Notes: generated by a model not told the origin, from the sequence alone. A stretch of DNA of 21,604 bases from JAYEHC01 sp964490635 (GCA_964490635.1 CAZBCK010000013.1:1-21604); one strand, 5' to 3'; counted from the first letter of the stretch, positions 8,857-15,086 are shown. Numbers and translations are program-made.

Positions 8857-8885
8857 TTGCAGATGAAGTGGGTTAATTTATAAAT

Positions 8886-9077
8886 ATAGGACTTTCTGTC
8901 ATTCTGGAAAATTTCGGAGCGATAGCACTGATCTTCATCAGCATAAACTCAGAAATTTGTCCGGAATCCACCATTATAATTTTATTTTACTACTTGCTAT
9001 AAAGCTTATTATTAAGACTAAATTGTAATAGTGGATTCCTGCCTCCGCAGGGATGATAAAAAGTAAGGAAGTCTTAA
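8886..9077. repeat. Inverted-repeat element of family A, just upstream of the CARF gene
   Basis: The left end ATAGGACTTTCTGTCATTC and the right end GGGATGATAAAAAGTAAGGAAGTCTTA are imperfect inverted repeats. They match the ends of the copy at 19851-20060. A second inverted repeat is nested inside (GGAATCCAC near 8968 against GTGGATTCC near 9031). It ends 20 bases before the first gene of the CRISPR cluster, so the cluster's promoter, if native, has been displaced or lies within the element. Confidence 0.6.
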
Positions 9078-9096
9078 ACTATTTTAAAAATATGAT

Positions 9097-9763
9097 ATGA
9101 TAAAAAAGTTTTTTGTTGATAATATAAATGTGTGGATAGTCACAATTTTATTAATGGCAACTAGCATTATTTTTGGATTTTCATCTGAAATTACAATCGT
9201 TATATTTACTTTAATTGGGACGATAGTATTAATTGCTGATTGGATATGGAAACGGAAAGTTAAAGGATTTTTTAACAATAAAGTTTTTTCTAAGAAGGGA
9301 TTGATTTTTTTGGTTTCAAATGGACACTCTGCTTTTTAATAATTGGAGAAAGCTATAAGTTCTCACAATGAACTAGATAATATTTGGTTGATTCCATCCA
9401 AAAAAGTTGAAGCGTTTGGGGAAAGTTTAAAAGAAAAAGCAGATGAATTAGTGCGGTTGATAGAAAAAAATGTTTTAAACATAACATAAAAGTAATAGAA
9501 GAGGTGAATCCCGGAAATGCTCAAGATAGCTATGACAGAATAAAAAGAATTTTCAGAGACAGGAAATTAATCATAATTTGAAAAGAGAAGAAATCGGAGT
9601 TGATTTTACTGGTGGCACAAAACTAATGACAATGGGAGCAATAATGGCTTGTTTGGATGAAGATATTCAACTTCAATATGTTGCTTGGAACGGAAAAGAT
9701 ATGGCAGGTTCTCTTCTGATGAATTATACTCACGAAGAATTTGAATTAAAAAAGAAAGAATAA
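9097..9763 (+). pseudogene. Membrane CARF-domain protein (TM-CARF effector), disrupted
   Basis: Reassembled over three frames, this is a roughly 220-residue protein. Two hydrophobic helices come first (about 13-29 and 33-52, ending IWKRK), then a CARF domain: first strand GLIFLVSNGHSA, the segment LDNIWLIPSKKVE, and the diagnostic DFTGGTKLMTMGAIMA loop and helix (from 9601). CARF domains bind the cyclic oligoadenylates made by Cas10. Membrane-linked CARF proteins such as Cam1 act on the membrane, and the similarity to Cam1 is by architecture only. Lesions: two adjacent TAA stops at 9337-9342, a frame change near 9470-9480, and another near 9575-9580. With four lesions it is a decaying gene or a badly sequenced stretch. 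The last open part, 9578-9763, ends 4 bases before the ring nuclease gene, an operon-like spacing. Confidence 0.75.
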
Positions 9764-9767
9764 TTTT

Positions 9768-10112
9768 ATGCTTTACCTCAATTTCACATTTTTCAGCGGG
9801 ATGTTGTCGAAGGGAGAAGTTAAAATTCTGAAAAAGGATCTGACTTTGAAAGAAGCGAGAGATTTAATTCTTCGGAACAAAGTAAAAGTTTGCGCGAATC
9901 TCTTGCATAGAGAAACATTTGAAGTTTTTAAAAAAAGGTATAAAATAGAGATAGAGATTCCTTTGAAGCCAATTAAAGTTATTCTCAAAAAGGGAGACGA
10001 ATTGATCGTTGCGCAAATTGTGAATTTTCCTCGTTTGTCAGGCAATTATCAATATGAAAAAAGCCTGTTGGAGAAAGCGGAAATTGATTTTTTGTTAATT
10101 AAAATTATCTGA
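9768..10112 (+). CDS. DUF1874-type ring nuclease (Crn2/AcrIII-1 family)
   Basis: A 114-residue protein that fits the DUF1874 family, whose members cleave cyclic tetra-adenylate and so switch off type III CRISPR signalling. They are known both as viral anti-CRISPRs (AcrIII-1) and as host CRISPR-associated Crn2. Seen here: the opening strand LYLNFTFFSGML, the helix LTLKEARDLIL, the catalytic-loop region NLLHRETFEVF with a histidine at residue 47 (family consensus IGHxxT, catalytic His), the strand IPLKPIKVIL, the hallmark KKGDELIVAQI, and a final strand FLLIKII. The usual glycine before the histidine is replaced by leucine. It lies 4 bases after the CARF gene and 4 bases before cas10, so it is one operon, which favours a host role over a prophage one. 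The assignment is from remembered family patterns, not a search. Confidence 0.65.
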   Translation: MLYLNFTFFSGMLSKGEVKILKKDLTLKEARDLILRNKVKVCANLLHRETFEVFKKRYKIEIEIPLKPIKVILKKGDELIVAQIVNFPRLSGNYQYEKSLLEKAEIDFLLIKII

Positions 10113-10116
10113 ATTT

Positions 10117-10698
10117 ATGCCGGAAAACAAAATCCAAAATTCAATAATTCTGGGAGCGCTTTTTCATAATCTGGAAAAAGTTTTTGGAAAGGGGTATTTT
10201 GAAAATAACTCCGAGTTTTTTGGCGCTTTGGAAAATGTTTGCGATGTTAAAAAAATGAGAAATATTCTTTTGCGGGAAAAAGATGACGAATATTTTCAAA
10301 TGGTTTCGCGGGCAAGCGAATTCCAGTCCGGAAAAAAGATTGAAGAAGAGTTTGAAAATTTGGTTGAAATTTCCGATGAAAAAAAACTGGCGAGTTTGTT
10401 TCCGTTCATCAGCGTAAAAAAAGATATTGAAAAAAACGAGATTTATAAAGACAAAAAAAAGAGCGGCGATTTTCCTTTGAACAAGCTTGTTTATTCAAAT
10501 TTTGAAGGATGTAAATTATTTATCAGAGAAGGAGAGAACTACAAAGAATACAAAAATAAATTTAAAGATGACTTTGAAGAATTATTGAAAACAATAGAAT
10601 CAAAAAACAGCGAACTTTCTTTTGACGCTGTTTTTTCTTTTTTTTGTTTTAATTCTCCGGAAATACGCTTGGTGCCTGCCGGTGAATACCGAAGATGA
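10117..10698 (+). pseudogene. cas10: Cas10/Csm1, N-terminal (HD) part, frameshifted
   Basis: This is the start of the type III-A large subunit. Residues 10-21 read SIILGALFHNLEK, which aligns with the LAALLHDIGK opening of the Csm1 HD nuclease. The key aspartate is asparagine here (H17-N18) and the later 'AD' of the family is missing in VSRASEFQSGKK, so the DNA-cleaving HD site is probably dead. The middle (FPLNKLVYSNFEGCKLFIREG) is typical Csm1 linker. The frame is lost at a run of eight T (10638-10645). Dropping one T joins this fragment to the next frame, where RKYAWCLPVNTEDEIADVSLWEHLS is a classic Csm1 stretch. In its own frame the fragment runs 193 residues and stops at 10698. The ATG lies 4 bases after the ring nuclease stop. 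Confidence 0.8.
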
Positions 10699-11251
10699 AA
10701 TTGCCGATGTTTCTTTGTGGGAACATTTGTCTCTGACTGCCACCATCGCCAATTGTTTTTATTTATATTCAGAAGAAAAAAATCTTCTTGATCTTGAAGA
10801 AATAAAAAAGTCGGAAAACAAAGAAGTGTTTCGTCTCGTTGTTGGAGATTTTTCCGGAATTCAGAAATATATTTTTGATATTCAGAAAATGAAAAGCGCC
10901 GCCAAGCGTTTGAAAGGAAGATCGTTTTTAGTTCAGCTGATCTTGGATGATATTAAAAACCGTATTCTTTCAGAGCTGAAACTTAATTCTTCAAATGTTG
11001 TTATCAGTGCCGGCGGAAAGTTTATTATTCTTGTTCCGAATATGAATAATACTAAGAAAGATTTTGAAAAAATAAAAAAAGAAGTGGAGGAGAGAATTTT
11101 TAAAAGATTTAAAGGAGAAATTAGATTCAATCTGGCTTTCTCGGAAGAATTTGGCGGTGGAGAGTTTGGAGAAGAAAATGGAGATTTTGGAAAATATTAT
11201 GATAATGCTTTTAGAGCATTGGCAAAAAATCAATTTCGTCCTTTTATTTGA
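10622..11251 (+). pseudogene. cas10: Cas10/Csm1, Palm1 part; C-terminal half missing
   Basis: This continues the large subunit in the +1 frame. It carries the DVSLWEHLSLTATIA junction, then the Palm1 hallmark VGDFSGIQKYIFDIQ, the KSAAKRLKGRSFLVQLILD helix and SAGGKFIILVPN, all standard Csm1. It stops at 11251 after ALAKNQFRPFI, the point where Csm1 normally enters the zinc-ribbon, Palm2 (GGDD cyclase motif) and C-terminal helical domains. None of those is found before the next gene at 11291 or anywhere else in the window. With the frameshift repaired the product is about 377 residues, against roughly 750-850 for a full Csm1. As drawn it could still help hold the 5' end of the crRNA complex but could not make cyclic oligoadenylate. 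If translated alone, GTG at 10682 is a possible start. Confidence 0.8.
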
Positions 11252-11290
11252 TTTATAAGAACAGGAAATAAAAAATCTAATTGTTGCTAT

Positions 11291-12049
11291 ATGACAAACA
11301 AATTATATGTAGGCAGTTTATCCTACAACACTACCGAAGATGGTTTAAAAACCGCTTTTGAACAGGCTGGAACAGTTCAGTCAGCGGTTGTCATCATTGA
11401 CAAAATGTCCAACCGATCAAAAGGTTTTGGTTTTGTGGAAATGTCTACGGAAGAAGAAGCAAAAAAGGCTATTGATATGTTCAATGGGAAAGAACTGGAC
11501 GGAAGAACTATCATAGTTAATGAAGCTCGTCCAATGAAAGAACAGTCTCCTCAGGGAGGCGGTTATGGCAATAGAGGTAATAATTATAGCAGGAACGCAT
11601 TAAGCAAAAAGGATAAAGAAAAATTCAAAGAAAAATATTATAAAACAGGATATTATATAAATGATGATATCAATAGTGATTTGTTTGATAGAATAGCGGA
11701 TGAGGTTGTTGGGGATTTTGGAAAGGGGAAAGGAATAAGTTTTACAAAAATAAGACAGTATTATGATGAGGTGAATCGGTTATATTTTTTAATAAAGAAT
11801 TCAGAAGATAGTGATAAAGAGAAAAATAAAAAAAATATTGAAATAAAACTGAAGATATTGATTTCCAGAGCGATTTATGATTTTGGAAGGAAACAAAATA
11901 TAGTGCCGGAAAGCTTTGTTTATTTCCTGCAAGTCAATAGAGAATTTCTTGACAGCGGAGAAGGAGAATTCGCGGAAAAGATGGAAATTTTCAAAAAACA
12001 TTTTGAAGCGATTATTGCTTATGGAAAAGGAAAAGGGTATTTCAAATAA
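11291..12049 (+). CDS. csm2: RRM RNA-binding domain fused to Csm2
   Basis: A 252-residue two-domain protein. Residues 1-82 are a complete bacterial RRM: RNP2 motif LYVGSL (5-10), RNP1 motif KGFGFVEM (44-51), and the closing GRTIIVNEARP. A flexible Gly/Asn-rich linker follows (about 84-104, GGGYGNRGNN). Residues 105-252 match Csm2, the small helical subunit that lines the crRNA-target duplex in type III-A complexes: ISFTKIRQYYDEVNRLY (family pattern LTTSQIRKFL...), SRAIYDFGRKQ, and the C-terminal FKKHFEAIIAYGKGKGYFK. The junction is in frame, with no stop or frameshift. It follows the truncated cas10 by 39 bases and has only a weak possible Shine-Dalgarno (AGGAAA) set too far upstream. The RRM may add RNA grip to the complex; that function is inference. 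I know of no described RRM-Csm2 fusion. Confidence 0.8.
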   Translation: MTNKLYVGSLSYNTTEDGLKTAFEQAGTVQSAVVIIDKMSNRSKGFGFVEMSTEEEAKKAIDMFNGKELDGRTIIVNEARPMKEQSPQGGGYGNRGNNYSRNALSKKDKEKFKEKYYKTGYYINDDINSDLFDRIADEVVGDFGKGKGISFTKIRQYYDEVNRLYFLIKNSEDSDKEKNKKNIEIKLKILISRAIYDFGRKQNIVPESFVYFLQVNREFLDSGEGEFAEKMEIFKKHFEAIIAYGKGKGYFK

Positions 12050-12050
12050 A

Positions 12051-12231
12051 TGTCATTCTGAACTTGTTTCAGAATCTATTATATATTACGCTAAATAATT
12101 TTATAAATCTTCAAACATTTTGATTACGACGCAAACGCAATTATTGTGTTTACCTTGTAAATGAAAGGAAATATTAAATAGTATAAAATAACCTAAAATA
12201 ACAAAGATCCTGAAACAAGTTCAGGATGACA
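12051..12231. repeat. MITE-like element C between csm2 and csm3
   Basis: The left terminus (12051-12076, TGTCATTCTGAACTTGTTTC...) and the right terminus (12206-12231, ...GAAACAAGTTCAGGATGACA) are 26-base inverted repeats with two mismatches. The 181-base element starts two bases after the csm2 stop and ends 23 bases before csm3, and contains no gene. It must separate two genes that are normally tightly coupled. Confidence 0.8.
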
Positions 12232-12254
12232 TTTGACCAACTAACTAAAATTTT

Positions 12255-12742
12255 ATGAAAAGATTAGATCCAATTATTTATACAGTCACAATTAAAACCA
12301 TCACGGGACTTCATATCGGAGGCGGAGAAGAAGGTATTGAAATCGGCGGGATTGATAATGCGGTGATTAAGGATAAAGATAACTTTCCTTATATTCCGGG
12401 AAGCTCACTGAAAGGAAAATTGAGAAGTTTGGTTGAAGTTAGCGAGGGAAAATTTGATAAAGGCAAAGGCGGTCCGCATAAGTTTAGCGGAGATACAAAT
12501 TGTCTAATCTGTCGTGCTTTCGGAGTAGCAGGTGATATGGGCACAGAAGAAAAATTGGCAGAAGTCGGTCCGACGAGAATGCTTGTGAGAGATTTGACAC
12601 TTTCAAAAGATAGGAAAGATAAAGATAGCGATGCAATAGAAAAAGGAAGCAGAACTAAATTTGACGAAATGATAAGGAATGGAGAAAATCCTCTGGAAGA
12701 AAAAAACAGAGGTAATGATAGACAGATCCAGTGGAACGGCAG
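12255..12742 (+). CDS. csm3: Csm3 (type III-A backbone RNase), cut by scaffold gap
   Basis: These are the first 162 residues of Csm3, the RAMP-fold backbone subunit that binds crRNA and cuts target RNA at 6-base intervals. The evidence is strong: the opening beta strand IIYTVTIKTITGLHIGGG, then GGIDNAVIKD with D34 at the position of the catalytic Asp33 of characterised Csm3 proteins, the glycine-rich IPGSSLKGKLRSL (47-59), GDTNCLICRAFG, and GPTRMLVRDLTL. The RNase site therefore looks intact, unlike Cas10. The reading frame runs into 100 N. The frame appears to continue on the far side, but that is chance: the sequence there is Csm4. The remaining third or so of Csm3 is inside the gap. ATG at 12255 follows a MITE and has no clear ribosome binding site. 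Confidence 0.88.
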
Positions 12743-12842
12743 NNNNNNNNNNNNNNNNNNNNNNNNNNNNNNNNNNNNNNNNNNNNNNNNNNNNNNNNNN
12801 NNNNNNNNNNNNNNNNNNNNNNNNNNNNNNNNNNNNNNNNNN
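12743..12842. other. Assembly gap (100 N) inside csm3-csm4
   Basis: Exactly 100 N. The true missing length must be near 1 kb, because it has to hold the end of Csm3 and most of Csm4. Any protein read straight across it is an artefact. Confidence 0.97.
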
Positions 12843-13166
12843 TGCGAAGAAGAAAAAATTTCTGAAAATCCAAACGGAAAATATCATCTTTTGCTTTCCA
12901 ATTTTGTTCCCGACAAAAAAGACCCGACAAAAGGTCTTTATGAAATATTTATGAAATACGGAAAACTGGGAGAAGAAAGATCAATCGCCGGTGCGGGAAA
13001 TTTTTATAAAAAGCCGCTGATAATGATCAAGGAGGGAGCGACTTTTGAAACTGGCGATTGTGAAAATAGGGAATATTTTGGAAAGATGTTTCAGGGGAAA
13101 GAAATATCTTTCCGTGAAAAAAATGATATTTATCACTACACCTACGGTTTTCCGCTGAGATTTTAA
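12843..13166 (+). CDS. csm4: Csm4 C-terminal fragment (5' end lost in the gap)
   Basis: 107 residues up to a stop. The pattern is that of the C-terminal RAMP half of Csm4, the subunit that caps the crRNA 5' handle and contacts Cas10: a strand YHLLLSNFVPDK, then a helix and strand YEIFMKYGKLGEE, the glycine-containing NFYKKPLIMIKEGATF (family form KRPLIMLxEGSvF), and a closing strand IYHYTYGFPLRF. These features fit Csm4 better than the end of Csm3, so two genes are merged by the scaffold gap. No csm5 follows: the next gene, 30 bases on, is a CvpA-CAP membrane protein. Confidence 0.7.
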   Translation, partial: CEEEKISENPNGKYHLLLSNFVPDKKDPTKGLYEIFMKYGKLGEERSIAGAGNFYKKPLIMIKEGATFETGDCENREYFGKMFQGKEISFREKNDIYHYTYGFPLRF

Positions 13167-13196
13167 TGAAGTCTATTATTTATAAAAAAATAATTT

Positions 13197-14168
13197 ATGA
13201 TTGGAAATTGGATAGATCTAATAGTAATATTTTATTTGCTAGTTCATTTTGCAAGTGGAACCAGAAAAGGATTCTTTTCTATTTTGATCGCTATGTTTGG
13301 ACTTATTCTTTCTTTAGCTTTGTCTTTTTTCACTTATTCATATAGCGCTGGATTTTTTATTAATAATTTTGCGATTGACGAGGCTTATGCAAATGTGCTT
13401 GGATTTTTTGCTAATATTTTTATCTTCAAAATAATCATTATCGTTCTTGTCTATAAATTTTTGCCAAAGACATTGGCGAAGATTGAAAATTCTTTAGCAA
13501 ACAAATTAATTGGTGGATTTATTTCATTGGCATACGGAGCAATTGTTATTTTTCTAGTCTTTTCAATAACATTTTCCTTTTCGCTTCCAAATATTATGGA
13601 CGAGGAAATTTATGCGTCAACCACAGGAAATTTTATTGCGGGCGATCCGTTGAAATTAAATAACAATTTTGAGGATGTGTTTGGTAATGTTTTGAAAACG
13701 ACAATGGACAAACTGGATTTTCTGACTATTGAAACAAAAGATGAAGAAGGAATAGATCTTGATTTCAAAACTTCGGATCTGAAATTTGATGAAAAAATGG
13801 AGGCGGATATGCTTGAGATGGTAAACAGGGAAAGAGTTTCGCGCGGATTGAGGGAGCTTGTCATTGATGAAAAAGCGCGCGCTGTTGCCAGAAAACACGG
13901 TGTGGATATGTTTGAAAATGGATATTTTGCGCATACGAATCTTGAAGGAAAAAGTTCGGTTGACAGAATGAAAGACGGTGAAGTTGAGTTCAGTATGGCT
14001 GGAGAAAATCTTGCTTTTGCCCAGGATCTTTTATCGGCGCATACCGGGTTAATGGAAAGTCCAGGGCATAGGGAAAATATTCTTAATCCGTTCTTTCGTC
14101 GGGTTGGAATCGGTGTCGTTATCGGAGAGCCATACGGAATAATTTTTGTGCAAAACTTTGCGGATTAG
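13197..14168 (+). CDS. CvpA-like membrane protein with C-terminal CAP domain
   Basis: A 323-residue fusion. Residues 1-130 have four hydrophobic helices (about 5-20, 26-47, 64-89 and 102-129) with the CvpA family opening (WIDLIVIFYLLVHFASGTRKGFF). Residues 131-200 are an acidic linker. Residues 203-323 form a CAP/SCP (PR-1-like) domain: MVNRERVSRGLREL, H234 in ARKHGVDM, YFAHTN (243-248), AGENLAF (268-274), and MESPGHRENIL (286-296) with H291, so the conserved cavity residues are present. CvpA is linked to envelope integrity and colicin V production in other bacteria. CAP domains in bacteria are usually extracytoplasmic and of uncertain activity. The layout places the CAP domain outside the cell, tethered. 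It starts 30 bases after csm4 with no obvious terminator between, so it may be cotranscribed, but its function does not look CRISPR-related. Confidence 0.85.
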   Translation: MIGNWIDLIVIFYLLVHFASGTRKGFFSILIAMFGLILSLALSFFTYSYSAGFFINNFAIDEAYANVLGFFANIFIFKIIIIVLVYKFLPKTLAKIENSLANKLIGGFISLAYGAIVIFLVFSITFSFSLPNIMDEEIYASTTGNFIAGDPLKLNNNFEDVFGNVLKTTMDKLDFLTIETKDEEGIDLDFKTSDLKFDEKMEADMLEMVNRERVSRGLRELVIDEKARAVARKHGVDMFENGYFAHTNLEGKSSVDRMKDGEVEFSMAGENLAFAQDLLSAHTGLMESPGHRENILNPFFRRVGIGVVIGEPYGIIFVQNFAD

Positions 14169-14189
14169 GGGATAGGTTGAAATAAAAAA

Positions 14190-14215
14190 GGAGAGGAGTG
14201 TTATCACCCTCTCCA
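14190..14215 (-). terminator. Hairpin with T-run on the minus strand
   Basis: GGAGAGG-(A)-GTG, loop TTAT, CAC-CCTCTCC forms a 10-bp stem with one bulge. On the minus strand it is followed by TTTTTTATTT, so it suits termination of transcripts from the small minus-strand gene at 14387-14584. On the plus strand, 20 bases after the CvpA-CAP stop, it has no T-run. Confidence 0.55.
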
Positions 14216-14254
14216 TCTGGCAAAAAAATAGTTTTTTAAAACTGCTTCTCTGAT

Positions 14255-14286
14255 GGTGACGGGCACCACCGAAGGTGCCCGTTACC
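14255..14286. repeat. GGTGACGGGCACC palindrome (REP-like)
   Basis: GGTGACGGGCACC, spacer ACCGAA, GGTGCCCGTTACC: a 13-bp stem with one mismatch. The same sequence forms the termini of the 96-base element at 16453-16548, so it is a dispersed repeat and not a one-off hairpin. Confidence 0.75.
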
Positions 14287-14316
14287 TTGGGATAAACTTT
14301 GAAATTATAATTTTCC

Positions 14317-14356
14317 TTTTTTCGCTCCACAATTTTTTATGGAGTGGAAAAAAGAA
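14317..14356. terminator. Bidirectional hairpin between convergent genes
   Basis: CTTTTTTCGCTCCA and TGGAGTGGAAAAAAG pair across a short AT-rich loop, with one extra base on one side. The arms are T-rich on one side and A-rich on the other, as in bidirectional terminators. It lies between the CvpA-CAP gene (plus) and the small minus-strand gene. Confidence 0.45.
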
Positions 14357-14386
14357 AAGGGGAGGGAATAAATCAAGAGAACATTC

Positions 14387-14584
14387 CTATACTTCTACTT
14401 CTTTGATTTTCATCCAAATTGCGGCTGAAAAGATCACCCCAAGTGACATCGACATCACAAAAAATAACATTTCAATAACTTCAGGAGCGCAGATGTCGAT
14501 GACAATCCATGCTATCACTATCACTGCTGATATAATAGTACCAACAGTCGCAGTTATTATTATGTCTGTTGTATTCATTTCCAT
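14387..14584 (-). CDS. Small two-helix membrane protein, unknown function
   Basis: A 65-residue protein with two hydrophobic helices (about 8-30 and 39-57) separated by DICAPEVIE, ending in the charged KIKEVEV. The open frame extends upstream to 14671, but I choose ATG at 14584 because GGGAGAG, a good Shine-Dalgarno, sits 9 bases before it (14600-14594), one of the few in this window. Composition and hydrophobic pattern look like a genuine small integral membrane protein. I recognise no family. It is isolated on the minus strand between a CvpA-CAP gene and secD, with candidate terminators downstream. The plus-strand frame over the same bases is judged to be its shadow. Confidence 0.55.
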   Translation of the reverse strand: MEMNTTDIIITATVGTIISAVIVIAWIVIDICAPEVIEMLFFVMSMSLGVIFSAAIWMKIKEVEV

Positions 14585-14928
14585 TATAATTATCTCTCCC
14601 ATTTCAGTTTTTTTAACCGCGAAACGGGAATTATTATGTGTGTATGTGCGGTTAGAGTGTCCATTAATCAAGTATTAATAAACATTTTAACCGCACAGAT
14701 ATTGTAGTTTTTCTTCCCCTTTTTTCAAAGAACTCGGCGTTAAGCATAAGTATGTTTAAATACGGGATTGCTTCGCCTGCTGGCTCGCAATGACGATATT
14801 ATATTTACGCTTTCTCGCACTGGTTATACTATTTAGCATAACGGGTTGTCCTATTACATATTTACAAACCTGTTAAGAGCGAAGCTCTGCATTTTTGGAT
14901 AATAAAAATGTTCAAGTCCTGTTGTTTT

Positions 14929-14957
14929 TTGACAAAACCTAAAAATTAGTTTAGATT
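14929..14957 (+). promoter_or_regulatory. Distal secD promoter candidate
   Basis: A perfect TTGACA (14929-14934), a 17-base spacer, and TAGATT (14952-14957), four of six to the -10 consensus. It would give a leader of about 120 bases before secD. Confidence 0.5.
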
Positions 14958-15033
14958 ATTAAGGTGTTGACTAAAGATAGATTAAAAGAAATATGAGGTT
15001 CAGGTCAAAGATGCTGAATCAACGACACGGTGG

Positions 15034-15062
15034 TTGTCAAACTACTTTACAAACTTTATACT
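15034..15062 (+). promoter_or_regulatory. Proximal secD promoter
   Basis: TTGTCA (15034-15039), an exact 17-base spacer, and TATACT (15057-15062): five of six in both boxes. Transcription would start near 15069, about 18 bases before the secD ATG, and there is no Shine-Dalgarno in that short leader. Confidence 0.65.
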
Positions 15063-15086
15063 TTATAAACTTTCTAACTCTTTTCT

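Larger units (their letters stand above)
14593..15086. other. Long intergenic region upstream of secD
   Basis: It holds the upstream region of the minus-strand small gene, with AACCGC/GCGGTT inverted copies near 14618-14656 and again near 14688. It also holds a short repeat remnant at 14767-14791 (ATTGC...GCAAT, in the 'gggattgcttcgc...gcaatgacg' style), a weak hairpin AGAGC-GAA-GCTCT followed by T's near 14876-14898, and two sigma70-type promoters for secD listed separately. I find no tRNA or recognisable riboswitch. Confidence 0.5.

Noticed and set aside
8580..9096. Possible CRISPR array beside the csm genes
   Set aside because: The repeats here are inverted pairs with different ends. I see no evenly spaced direct repeats with unique spacers here or elsewhere in the window.
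9097..9763. Alternative genetic code to explain the broken CARF gene
   Set aside because: The in-frame stops are TAA, and TGA ends other genes here (ring nuclease, secD). Recoding would not repair the frame changes.
9768..10112. Reading the ring nuclease as a phage anti-CRISPR on a prophage
   Set aside because: It is packed between cas-linked genes with 4-base spacings and no phage genes are nearby, so a host role is simpler.
14253..14678. 141-codon plus-strand frame with hydrophobic stretches
   Set aside because: It starts inside a repeat palindrome and overlaps a minus-strand gene with a better ribosome binding site. Its hydrophobicity is the mirror of that gene's helices.
14941..15033. 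Possible structured RNA or riboswitch in the secD leader
   Set aside because: I could not find a stable conserved hairpin set or a known riboswitch core. A second promoter downstream explains expression without it.
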